Assembly: GCA_001664505.1 (NCBI GenBank)
Contig: CP011806.1
Span: forward strand, 4,512,149-4,546,331
Source: Acidobacteria bacterium Mor1
Lineage (GTDB): Bacteria > Acidobacteriota > Polarisedimenticolia > Polarisedimenticolales > Polarisedimenticolaceae
Length of the DNA: 34,183 bases
Reading direction: 5' to 3'
Each line of letters starts with the position of its first letter. Within the stretch, counting starts at the first letter, position 1. The notes under the pieces were generated by a model. It was not told where the DNA came from. It did not search any database and saw only the letters and a program-made list of their open reading frames with translations. Below are positions 7,910 through 14,916 of the stretch, piece after piece. Made by a program: the position numbers and the translations under genes.

Positions 7910-8422
7910 CTAGGGCGTGGGGTCCACATCCGCCGGTGCTTCCCAGCGGTGGTACGCCGGGTGTCCCGGTTTGACCGCGACGAAACGTCCCTCGCAGGTC
8001 GCGGTGACCTGGTCTCCGGCGCGGATCTCGGCGGTGACGGTGACCTTGCTGCCCTCGTCGGCGATCGCCTCGGCGACCACGATCAACTCCCGGTCGGTCG
8101 GTGTCGGCCGTCGCATCTTGACGTGGAAGTCGGCGGTCACGGTGCAGGGCGGAATCTCGAGTCCGTCCCGCAGTTTCAGTTTCCAGCAGGCGGCCCAGTT
8201 GGAGTGGCAATCGAGCAGGGCACCGACGATGCCCCCGTTGAGCACCCCGTCAAAGGCCTCGTGGTGGGGCAGCGGCCGCCAGTGAGCCACCAGTCGTTCG
8301 GGTTTGTCGGGGTCGGGGAAGCTGCGGATCCGCAGGCCCTTCTCGTTGGCCGGGCCGCAGCCGAAGCAGGCGTTTTTCGGTGCGTACAGCTCCTGGATGC
8401 AGCGGGAATGGCGGTCGGACAC
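7910..8422 (-). CDS. PaaI-like hotdog-fold thioesterase
   Basis: 170 residues with a GTG start at 8422. It carries the N-terminal CFGCGPANEKGLRIRSF segment and the central HHEAFDGVLNGGIVGALLDC helix of PaaI/4HBT hotdog thioesterases. In these the Asn-Gly-Gly loop and the Asp on the long helix form the acyl-CoA thioester hydrolysis site. The later strand DFHVKMRRPTPTD closes the fold. It is the first gene of a two-gene unit with the ABC1 kinase. It is divergent from the TetR regulator across a 88-base region with a palindromic operator, so it is probably repressed by it. The acyl substrate is unknown; the neighbours suggest fatty acyl-CoA turnover. Confidence 0.9.
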   Translation of the reverse strand: MSDRHSRCIQELYAPKNACFGCGPANEKGLRIRSFPDPDKPERLVAHWRPLPHHEAFDGVLNGGIVGALLDCHSNWAACWKLKLRDGLEIPPCTVTADFHVKMRRPTPTDRELIVVAEAIADEGSKVTVTAEIRAGDQVTATCEGRFVAVKPGHPAYHRWEAPADVDPTP

Positions 8423-8475
8423 GGCGATTCTCCAGCTCGTCAGGCGGTTTCTCCGGCGCCGCCGGCAAAACGGCC

Positions 8476-8504
8476 TTGACGAAATAGAACGGTCGTACTA
8501 TTTT
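8476..8504 (+). promoter_or_regulatory. Promoter of the tetR-family gene
   Basis: TTGACG (8476-8481) and TATTTT (8499-8504) are separated by exactly 17 bases. Transcription would begin about 7 bases downstream, at 8511, the A of the ATG. There is no Shine-Dalgarno sequence, so a leaderless mRNA is likely. Confidence 0.65.
8482..8503. promoter_or_regulatory. TetR-type palindromic operator overlapping the tetR promoter
   Basis: A 22-base inverted repeat reads AAATAG, one base, ACG, two central bases, CGT, one base, CTATTT. Nine of eleven half-site positions are symmetric. It fills the spacer between the -35 and -10 hexamers and overlaps the -10, where a bound repressor would block polymerase. 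Its size and core (ACG/CGT) suit a TetR dimer pair, so autoregulation plus control of the divergent thioesterase unit is the natural reading. Confidence 0.8.
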
Positions 8505-8510
8505 CTCTGC

Positions 8511-9101
8511 ATGACCAAGGGAGAGGATACCAAGGCCGCGATCCTGCGCACCGCGCTGGAGCGGGCCAGCCGGGACGGTTTCCTGGGGCTCAGCCTGGGA
8601 AGCCTGGCCCAGGAGACCGGGCTCTCCAAGAGCGGCCTGTTCGCTCACTTCGGTTCCAAGGAGGATCTGCAGCTCCAGGTGCTCGACGCATCGGTCGAAG
8701 CCTTCGTCGAGCACGTGGTGGCCCCGGCCCTGCGCAAGCCCAGGGGGCTTCCCCGGGTGCGCGCCCTGTTCGACGGTTGGCTCGAGTGGAGCCAGGAGCT
8801 CTCAGGCGGCTGCGTCTTCCTGGCGATTGCCAGCGACCTGGACGACAAGTCCGGCCCGGTCAGGGACAAGCTGGTGGCTTATCAGCGGGACTGGAGCGAC
8901 AACCTGGCCATCGCCGCCTCGATCGCCGTCGCCGAAGGGCATTTTCGCGAGGACCTCGACACCCGGCAGTTCGCCCATGAGTTCAGCGGCGTCTACCTGG
9001 CCTATCACCACCATTCCCGTCTGATGCGCGATCCCGAGGCGGAGTCCCGGGCTCGAGCCGCCTTCGAAGGGCTGATCCAACGTTCCTCGGCTCGTTCCTG
9101 A
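8511..9101 (+). CDS. TetR/AcrR-family transcriptional regulator
   Basis: 196 residues from the ATG at 8511. The N-terminal helix-turn-helix is canonical: KAAILRTALERASRDGFLG, then LSLGSLAQETGLSKSGLFAH and FGSKEDLQLQVL. The C-terminal ligand domain is all-helical and ends in RAAFEGLIQRS. It probably represses its own promoter and the divergent thioesterase and kinase genes through the palindrome at 8482-8503, and the downstream hydrolase 40 bases away. The neighbours (thioesterase, alpha/beta hydrolase, acyl-CoA dehydrogenase nearby) make a fatty acid or acyl-CoA a plausible ligand, which is inference. The family assignment is firm. Confidence 0.95.
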   Translation: MTKGEDTKAAILRTALERASRDGFLGLSLGSLAQETGLSKSGLFAHFGSKEDLQLQVLDASVEAFVEHVVAPALRKPRGLPRVRALFDGWLEWSQELSGGCVFLAIASDLDDKSGPVRDKLVAYQRDWSDNLAIAASIAVAEGHFREDLDTRQFAHEFSGVYLAYHHHSRLMRDPEAESRARAAFEGLIQRSSARS

Positions 9102-9141
9102 GCCGGCGGCACCCTCTGCACTTTCCCAGGAGAACCCCATC

Positions 9142-10104
9142 ATGGCCTTCCAATCGATGAATCGAAAAAGCACGATCGGTCGTATTAATCCCGGCCTGCG
9201 CATGGCCATGGGAGCCATGGGCGCGCTCTCCAGGGTGGCGCCGGGCTTCGTGTCTCGCTGGTACGCCGATCGTTTCCTGACCACCACGCGCCACCGGGTG
9301 CCTCTGCGGGAGACCGAATGGGCTCTGGGCGCCGATCGGGTGTCGGTCCGCTCCGGCGGCAAGGAACTCCCCGGATGGTCCTGGGGCGAGGGTCCGGCGA
9401 TCCTGATGACTCACGGCTGGTCGGGGCGCGGGCTCCAGCTGGGCGCCTTCGCCGCCCCCCTGGCCGCCCAGGGATATCGCGTGATCACCTTCGATGCGCC
9501 GGGACACGGGACCTCGCCGGGCAAGCGCTCTTCGGTGGTCGAATTCGCCGATGCGATCGAGGCCTACGCCCGCGAGTTCGGCAACCCCGACGCAGTGATC
9601 GCCCACTCGCTGGGCACGGCCGCGGTGTCGTTGGCGCTGCGCCGCGGGCTCGAGGCCAAACGCCTGGTCTACATCGCGGCTCCCGAGGACGCCGGGGTCT
9701 ACATCCATCGCATTGCCGATCGCTTCGGGTTGCCTCCGGTCGTCGCCGACCGTGCGATGGAGCTGATCGAGCGTCGCTTCCGGATCTCCTGGAGCGACTT
9801 CGATTCCCGCAGCGTAGGCGGCAGCGCCGGGCTGCCGATGCTGCTGGTCCACGACCGGGACGACCATGAGGTCGAGATCGATCAGGCGCGCAGCCTGCGA
9901 CAGGCCTGGAGCGGGGCCCGGCTTCACGAAACGTCCGGCCTCGGTCATCGGCGCATTCTCCGCGACCCCGGTGTCGTCGAAGCGGTCTCGTCGTTCATCG
10001 GCGCGTCGCCAGTCGGCGGCCGCAGCGGCAACGAGAACGAAAGCGTAATCCCGACCGGGCCGGAAATCGTCGACAAGAGAGAAGGCGTGCTCCAGCGAGC
10101 CTGA
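9142..10104 (+). CDS. Alpha/beta hydrolase
   Basis: 320 residues, with AGGAG upstream of the ATG. The first 40 residues are basic and hydrophobic (GLRMAMGAMGALSRVAPGFV) and may associate with the membrane. The alpha/beta-hydrolase core follows: the oxyanion loop HGWSGRG (91-97), strand and turn VITFDAPGHGTSPG, a nucleophile elbow AHSLG with Ser156 (Ala replacing the usual first Gly), the acid LLVHDRDD with Asp241, and the His in SGLGHRRIL (His269). A full triad is therefore present. It is co-transcribed with tetR (40-base gap). An esterase, lipase or lactonase role on a lipid is likely, but the substrate is not evident. Confidence 0.9.
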   Translation: MAFQSMNRKSTIGRINPGLRMAMGAMGALSRVAPGFVSRWYADRFLTTTRHRVPLRETEWALGADRVSVRSGGKELPGWSWGEGPAILMTHGWSGRGLQLGAFAAPLAAQGYRVITFDAPGHGTSPGKRSSVVEFADAIEAYAREFGNPDAVIAHSLGTAAVSLALRRGLEAKRLVYIAAPEDAGVYIHRIADRFGLPPVVADRAMELIERRFRISWSDFDSRSVGGSAGLPMLLVHDRDDHEVEIDQARSLRQAWSGARLHETSGLGHRRILRDPGVVEAVSSFIGASPVGGRSGNENESVIPTGPEIVDKREGVLQRA

Positions 10105-10208
10105 CATCGCAGGCATAATCGGCTCCGATGAACAGTGGCAATTGCAGCGCGGCATCGCCTGCGTAGATTCAACCTGCCGCCGCTTCGGGCGGAATCGAGG
10201 AGCTGCTC

Positions 10209-10517
10209 ATGGAAGAACTCTCCATCCTGGCCGCCAAGCTACCGTGGGAGAAATCCCCCTCGGGCGATCTACAGCGCAAGGTGCTGCGGGTCGGTGCCGA
10301 CGGAAAGCCCAAGGTCGCACTGGTCCGGCTCGAGCCGGGGGTTCCCAGCGTGGCTCACGCCCACGAGCAGGCGGAGAATCACTACGTGCTGGAAGGGGAG
10401 TACGAGTCCCAGGGCGGGTCGTACCCCGCCGGCAGCTACCGGCTGATTCCGCCGAACAAGACCCACGGCCCGCTGCTCTCGAAAGAGGGAGCGACCCTGC
10501 TGGTCATCTGGGAGTAG
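10209..10517 (+). CDS. Small single-domain cupin protein
   Basis: 102 residues, ATG preceded by GAGGAG. The conserved cupin motif 1 is visible as PSVAHAHEQAENHYVLEGEY (G(X)5HXH(X)3-4E type: His-Ala-His, Glu, then His) and motif 2 as YPAGSYRLIPPNKTHGP. These supply the His/His/Glu/His metal ligands of the beta-barrel. The fold is that of small metal-binding cupins such as ChrR-like or isomerase-type proteins; the reaction is unknown. It lies 104 bases after the hydrolase, with a possible own -10 (CATAAT, 10114-10119), and converges with the response-regulator operon (3-base gap). Confidence 0.88.
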   Translation: MEELSILAAKLPWEKSPSGDLQRKVLRVGADGKPKVALVRLEPGVPSVAHAHEQAENHYVLEGEYESQGGSYPAGSYRLIPPNKTHGPLLSKEGATLLVIWE

Positions 10518-10520
10518 GCG

Positions 10521-11711
10521 TCAGGCTTCGCCGGCGTCGGCGGTCACCGCCGCCTCCGTCTCGGCCTCCTCGGCGTCCTCCGCCCCGGGCAGCTTGACCG
10601 AGACCGGTTCGACCACCCACCCCGGCTGGAACCGCTCCATCCGTTCGAGGAGTTCCGGGGTGACCTCGTAGCCTCGCGCGATCAGCAGCGCACCGGTCCG
10701 GGTCATCACGTCCCGGGTGAAGATCATCCCCTCGACCAACGAGGAGAGGCTGATCTCACGGGTTTCCTCGTCGGCCTCGCTGTCCCCTTCGTCTCCGCAG
10801 AGTTCGCTGAGGGCGTCGATGACCGCCGGGTCCATGTCGTCCCGTTGACGCAGGACGCTCAGGGCACTGGCCGCTCCGTGCCCCGCCCAGGTCAGCCGAT
10901 CCAGTTCGACCACCGAGCGCAGGACCCGAACCTGGTCACGCACGCCGGAGCTCGATCCGCCCAGGCAGCCGGTCAGGATCTGCTCGATCTCCTCCATCCG
11001 CGGGATGTCGCGGATGATCCGCTGGGCCACCTTGGGAATCCCCTCGACCTGCCGGGTTTCGTCCTCGGTCAGCGGATGACCTTCGTGATACTTCGCCGTC
11101 AGTTCCGGCGGCAGCGTGATCAGGCCCACGTGGAACAACAGCGCCGCGACCTCGACCTGCCAGCGATTCTCGAGCTGCATCGCGTCGGCGAGATCGCCGG
11201 CGAGTTGTTGCAGGCGCCCCGCTTTTCCGATGGCGGCGGGCTGGGTCAGCTCGACCAGGTTGACCAACGCCTTGATGCTGCCGCGCAGGGTGCTCTGCAG
11301 CAGCACCCGCTCGCTGCTGATCAGCCGGTGCTGTTCAATGGCGGCCTCGACGGCGGTCATCAGCGAGTCGCGAGGGCACGGCTTGGTGAGGAAACGGAAG
11401 ATCTGGCCCTGATTGACCGCCTGGATGGCCGCATCGAGTCCGGTTTGACCGGTCAGCAGCATGCGAACCGTATCGGGGTAGAGCTCGCGGACCTGGGTCA
11501 GGAAGGTCGCCCCGTCCATCCCGGGCATGCGCATGTCCGAGATGACCACCTCGAACGGCGGGTTGTGCTTCAGTTTGTCCAGCCCTTCGGGGGCGTTGAG
11601 CGCCGTGGTGACTTCACACCGGCGCCCCAGCTGGAAAGACATGCCCTCGAGGATGTTCTTCTCATCGTCGACGCAGAGGATCCGGGCCCGGGATTTCTTC
11701 TTCTTGCTCAC
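10521..11711 (-). CDS. Response regulator with degenerate HD-GYP output domain
   Basis: 396 residues from a GTG at 11711, overlapping the upstream stop by four bases. Residues 10-130 are a CheY-like receiver with acidic pair DDE (15-17), phospho-acceptor Asp59 in VVISDMRMPG and Lys110 in LTKPCP. A helical linker leads to an HD-GYP-like domain in which the metal motif is lost. LLFHVGLITLP (191-201) replaces the LLHDIGKIGIP consensus, so the Asp of the HD pair is Val195 and the Lys is Leu197. The HPLTEDE segment remains, and no GYP motif is found. It therefore probably cannot hydrolyse cyclic di-GMP. In Shewanella, HnoD is such an inactive HD-GYP protein in an H-NOX pathway, working by allosteric contact. 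A C-terminal segment beginning LSSLVEGMIFTRDVMTRTG and an acidic tail follow. Confidence 0.9.
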   Translation of the reverse strand: MSKKKKSRARILCVDDEKNILEGMSFQLGRRCEVTTALNAPEGLDKLKHNPPFEVVISDMRMPGMDGATFLTQVRELYPDTVRMLLTGQTGLDAAIQAVNQGQIFRFLTKPCPRDSLMTAVEAAIEQHRLISSERVLLQSTLRGSIKALVNLVELTQPAAIGKAGRLQQLAGDLADAMQLENRWQVEVAALLFHVGLITLPPELTAKYHEGHPLTEDETRQVEGIPKVAQRIIRDIPRMEEIEQILTGCLGGSSSGVRDQVRVLRSVVELDRLTWAGHGAASALSVLRQRDDMDPAVIDALSELCGDEGDSEADEETREISLSSLVEGMIFTRDVMTRTGALLIARGYEVTPELLERMERFQPGWVVEPVSVKLPGAEDAEEAETEAAVTADAGEA

Positions 11712-12901
11712 GATGCGGTCTCCGACGATGCGGCGCAGCGAACGGCGATCTCGGTCAGATCCTCTCGGTCCGCCTCGAGGTCGAGGTTCGCGAAAAACTC
11801 TTCCAGGTCACGGTCGGGTGTTTGTTCGACCACGTGATGGGCCAGGCGGTTGGCCACGTAGATCGCGCATTGCGGCTCGCTGAGCAGGCAGCTTTCCGGT
11901 GGGGTGTGATGCGCGGCGACGGTCTCGACCACCTCGGCGGGGAGCCCCCAGAGATGGAGCAGGAACCCGCCGACGTCGGCGTGGTCGACCCCCAGCACTT
12001 CCCGTTCCACCTGTTCCAACGGACGATCTCCCGCCTGGGCCAATACCTCGCGGTAGGCATCCTCGGCCCGGCAGGCCAGCAGCAGTTTGCCGCAGTCGTG
12101 GACCAACGCGGCGTTGACCACGTTCTCGGGATCGACGTCGCTGCCGACGATCTCCCGGGCGATGCCGGCGCAGAGCAAGCTGTGGCGGAAGAGGTCGTCC
12201 GCCGACAGGTCGGGAAGCTTCGCGCTGGGCTCGAACGCCCGGAACATGCCCAGGGTCAGGGACAGGTAGGCCAGGGACTCGACCCCGATATGGGCCACCG
12301 CGGACTCCAGCCGGACCACCGGCACCTGGGAACCGAAGTATGCCGAGTTCGCGATCTGCAGCACCTTGGTCGCCAATCCCATGTCCTGCCGCACGATCTC
12401 GGCCAGCACCGCCGCATCTCCGTCGATGCGCTGGACGGCGGCCACCAGCTTCTGGTGAATCGACGGGCGTGTCGGCAGCGAGTCCACAGCTCCGATCAAC
12501 TCGAGGATTCGCGGGTTGCCGATGCGTTCCGTCAACCCGATGACCGCTTCCAATGTTTCCCGCAACTTGTCGGCGGGGCAGGGCTTGGAGATGAAGCGAT
12601 GGGCCAGCGGCGTCAGTTTCAGCAGCTTCAGGTCGTCGACCTGGCCGGAGAGCGCGATCCGCGCGGTCGACGGGCTGTGCTTGCGCGCCGTATCGAGCAC
12701 GGCGACGCCGCTCCTGCCCGGCATCTGCACGTCGGTGACGACCACGTCGAAACGCCGGTTTTCGAGCAACTCGATCCCGGTGTCGCTGCCATGGGCGAAG
12801 GTCATGTCCCACACGCGCCGTTGACGCCTCAGGCGCAACTGCAGCCCGTCGAGGATCTCGCGTTCGTCATCGACGAACAGGATGGATTTCTTCTCCGGCA
12901 T
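11708..12901 (-). CDS. Response regulator with HDOD output domain
   Basis: 397 residues. The ATG at 12901 shares one base with the kinase stop (TGATG), so translation is coupled. The receiver shows DDE (11-13), phospho-acceptor Asp57 in VVVTDVQMPG and the Lys in ISKPCP. From about residue 150 comes an HDOD domain: LPTRPSIHQKLVAAVQ, IVRQDMGLATKVLQIANSAY, then AVAHIGVESLAYLSLTLGMF and a residual HD pair in ALVHDCGKLLLA. HDOD domains are HD-fold relatives usually without proven catalysis that act as protein-interaction or regulatory modules. The two receivers of this operon are related (both begin ILxVDDE.xILxG), suggesting duplication and output-domain swapping. It is presumably phosphorylated by the kinase upstream. 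Confidence 0.92.
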   Translation of the reverse strand: MPEKKSILFVDDEREILDGLQLRLRRQRRVWDMTFAHGSDTGIELLENRRFDVVVTDVQMPGRSGVAVLDTARKHSPSTARIALSGQVDDLKLLKLTPLAHRFISKPCPADKLRETLEAVIGLTERIGNPRILELIGAVDSLPTRPSIHQKLVAAVQRIDGDAAVLAEIVRQDMGLATKVLQIANSAYFGSQVPVVRLESAVAHIGVESLAYLSLTLGMFRAFEPSAKLPDLSADDLFRHSLLCAGIAREIVGSDVDPENVVNAALVHDCGKLLLACRAEDAYREVLAQAGDRPLEQVEREVLGVDHADVGGFLLHLWGLPAEVVETVAAHHTPPESCLLSEPQCAIYVANRLAHHVVEQTPDRDLEEFFANLDLEADREDLTEIAVRCAASSETAS

Positions 12902-14154
12902 CACGCGCTTCCCAACGGCAGTCGGATCGAAAAGGTGGTGCCCTGGCCGGGCTCCGACTGGAAGTCGAGTTTGCCCTGGTGGCGTTGCACGACGATGGAG
13001 CGGGCGATAGCAAGGCCCTGGCCCGTGCCCTTGCCCACGTCCTTGGTCGTGAAGAACGGCTCGAAGACCCGGTCCTTGATCTCCTCGGGAATTCCCGGCC
13101 CATCGTCGGCGATCTCGACGACCACATCCTCGCCGTCGACGAAGGTGCGGATATCGATCTGGCCGCGCTGACCCTCTTCCCGGTGCTCGCCGATGGCGTG
13201 TGCCGCGTTGACGATCAGGTTGAGCAGCACCTGGTTGATGTCGCTGATGAAGCAGTTCACTTCCGGAACCTCGCCGAGTTCGAGGGCGACGTCGGCGACG
13301 TACTTGTGCTCGCTGCTGGAGACCATCAGCGCGTTCTCGACGGCGCGGTTGAGGTCCGACGGTGTCATCTCCACCTGGCCCGGGTGCGAGAACTCCTTCA
13401 TCGCCGCCACGATCTGCGTGATGCGGCTCAGACCCTCGGTGACGCATTCGAACGCCTTGGGCACCCGTTCTTCGAGGAACTCGAGATCGGCGTCGTCGCA
13501 GGCTTCCCGGGCTTCCTCGACGGCGGCGGCGGGAGGTGCGCCCTTTTCCGCCGCCTCGATCAGGATGCCGCTCTTGTCGAGGACGGCCTGCAGATCTTGG
13601 TAGGCCTCCTGGAGGAAGTAGACGGCGTCGCCGATGAACTGCACCGGGTTGTTGATCTCGTGGGCGATTCCGGCGGCCAGCTCGCCGACTGCCTGCAGCT
13701 TCTGGTGATGGCGCAGTTCGACTTCCTGGCGTTTGCGGCCGCGTAGATCGACTCCGACGTAGATGCGCTCTCCGCCTTCGCCGACTTCGGAGGCGGTCAC
13801 CAGCACCGGGACCTCCGTCCCGCCGCGAGCGGTCCAGGTGGACTCGACCCCTTCGCCGCCGGCGTCGTCGGGAGCCGCGTCCGAGACGATCTCGGCCAGC
13901 GGTCGGTCGACGATCTCTTCAGCCGCGCACTCCAACAACCGGCAGGCGGCGGAATTGGTCAGCTGGATCGTGCCGTCTTCGGCGGTGAGCAGCATGGCGT
14001 TGGGCATCGCCTCGAGGACCGCGGACATGTAGTCATTGGCGACCCGCAGGTCCTTGTTGGCCAGGAACAGATCCCGGGTCTTGTCCTCGAGCATGCTCTC
14101 GAGTACCTCGACCTTGGAGAGCGCGCGTTTCAGCTTGCGTTCTTCGGCACTCAT
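12901..14154 (-). CDS. Soluble PAS-domain histidine kinase, probable H-NOX partner
   Basis: 417 residues, no transmembrane segment, so cytoplasmic. An N-terminal coiled coil (LKRALSKVEVLESMLEDKTR) precedes a PAS domain (MSAVLEAMPNAMLLTAEDGT onward). The HisKA H-box is AAGIAHEINNPVQFIGD, with the phosphorylated His after GIA, and the ATPase core has an N-box (QVLLNLIVNAAHAI), G1 (ADDGPGIPEE), F-box (FEPFFTTKD) and G2 (GKGTGQGLAIARSI). An acidic insertion with EKGAPPAAAVEEAREACDD lies between H-box and ATPase. The ATG at 14154 overlaps the H-NOX stop by four bases (ATGA), so the two are coupled. H-NOX proteins commonly inhibit an adjacent kinase when NO binds, and that is the likely regulation here. 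Confidence 0.94.
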   Translation of the reverse strand: MSAEERKLKRALSKVEVLESMLEDKTRDLFLANKDLRVANDYMSAVLEAMPNAMLLTAEDGTIQLTNSAACRLLECAAEEIVDRPLAEIVSDAAPDDAGGEGVESTWTARGGTEVPVLVTASEVGEGGERIYVGVDLRGRKRQEVELRHHQKLQAVGELAAGIAHEINNPVQFIGDAVYFLQEAYQDLQAVLDKSGILIEAAEKGAPPAAAVEEAREACDDADLEFLEERVPKAFECVTEGLSRITQIVAAMKEFSHPGQVEMTPSDLNRAVENALMVSSSEHKYVADVALELGEVPEVNCFISDINQVLLNLIVNAAHAIGEHREEGQRGQIDIRTFVDGEDVVVEIADDGPGIPEEIKDRVFEPFFTTKDVGKGTGQGLAIARSIVVQRHQGKLDFQSEPGQGTTFSIRLPLGSA

Positions 14155-14717
14155 GCAACGCCCTGGGCCTGCTCCTCGAAGCGCAGCGAGAACGAGCAGT
14201 GGTCGCTGCCGTGGTGCATGCAGGGCCCGTGTTCGTATTCGATCTTGGTGTCGTAGTGGTCGCCGGCACCCTCGATCAGCCCCTCGACGAACGCGCACAG
14301 CTTGCGGTTGGAGCGGTACTCGAGGATCAGGCGGTCCGGGCCCGTGTCTTCGTAGCGGAAGACCGGCGTGACTGCGCCGGGGTACATCTTGCGTACCTCG
14401 ACGTGGATCACGCTGTCGACCTGTTTGAGCAGCTCCTTGGCGCTCGGAATGTCCTCGACCAGCGGGCCCGCCTTGTCCATCAGGTGCGGGAGGCAGAATT
14501 TTCCGAACGCCCGGATGGCCTCGATCGCAGGCACCTCGAGCATCTCGCTGGCCTTGGTCACCAGGGTGAACAGATCGGCATCGGGGTAGGTCCCCGGCCC
14601 GACGAAAACGCCGTCGGAGGTCTCGAGGGAACAGGCGTCGACCAGCTTCCAGTAGGTCTCTTCCCCCCAGTTCTCGACCACGAACGCCTCAAACAGATTG
14701 AACACGACCCCTTTCAT
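14151..14717 (-). CDS. H-NOX (heme nitric oxide/oxygen-binding) sensor protein
   Basis: 188 residues from the ATG at 14717 with a strong GGAGGAGG site. It begins MKGVVFNLFEAFV, typical of bacterial H-NOX. The proximal heme ligand is His105 (VIHVEV, equivalent to the NLH motif) and the heme-propionate motif YxSxR is Y134-R-S136-N-R138. Residues Cys141, His163, Cys166 and Cys174 reproduce the spacing of the Shewanella oneidensis H-NOX zinc site (C139/H161/C164/C172), which is known to report thiol oxidation. The protein should therefore bind heme and NO and may also sense redox stress. It opens an operon with a kinase and two response regulators. It is divergent from pilT across 199 bases. Confidence 0.95.
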   Translation of the reverse strand: MKGVVFNLFEAFVVENWGEETYWKLVDACSLETSDGVFVGPGTYPDADLFTLVTKASEMLEVPAIEAIRAFGKFCLPHLMDKAGPLVEDIPSAKELLKQVDSVIHVEVRKMYPGAVTPVFRYEDTGPDRLILEYRSNRKLCAFVEGLIEGAGDHYDTKIEYEHGPCMHHGSDHCSFSLRFEEQAQGVA

Positions 14718-14916
14718 GACACCTCCTCCGGTAGTCGAGAGCAGCACACTTCGGCTGCGCACGTATCGACCGGGTTCGGCGCTTCTTTAGGCCACGGGGG
14801 GATTCCGGAGGGGCCCAGGCCGCTCAAAGCCCTGGACGGCATGGGGTTGCCCGCCGTATCAAGTGGAGATCCGGCCCCCGGCGGCCGGGCCGAGTTCGGG
14901 TTTGCAGGAGGTTTTC

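Noticed and set aside
10128-10166. 12-codon open frame (MNSGNCSAASPA) before the cupin gene as a leader peptide
   Set aside because: It has no ribosome site, no runs of regulatory codons and no adjacent attenuator hairpin.
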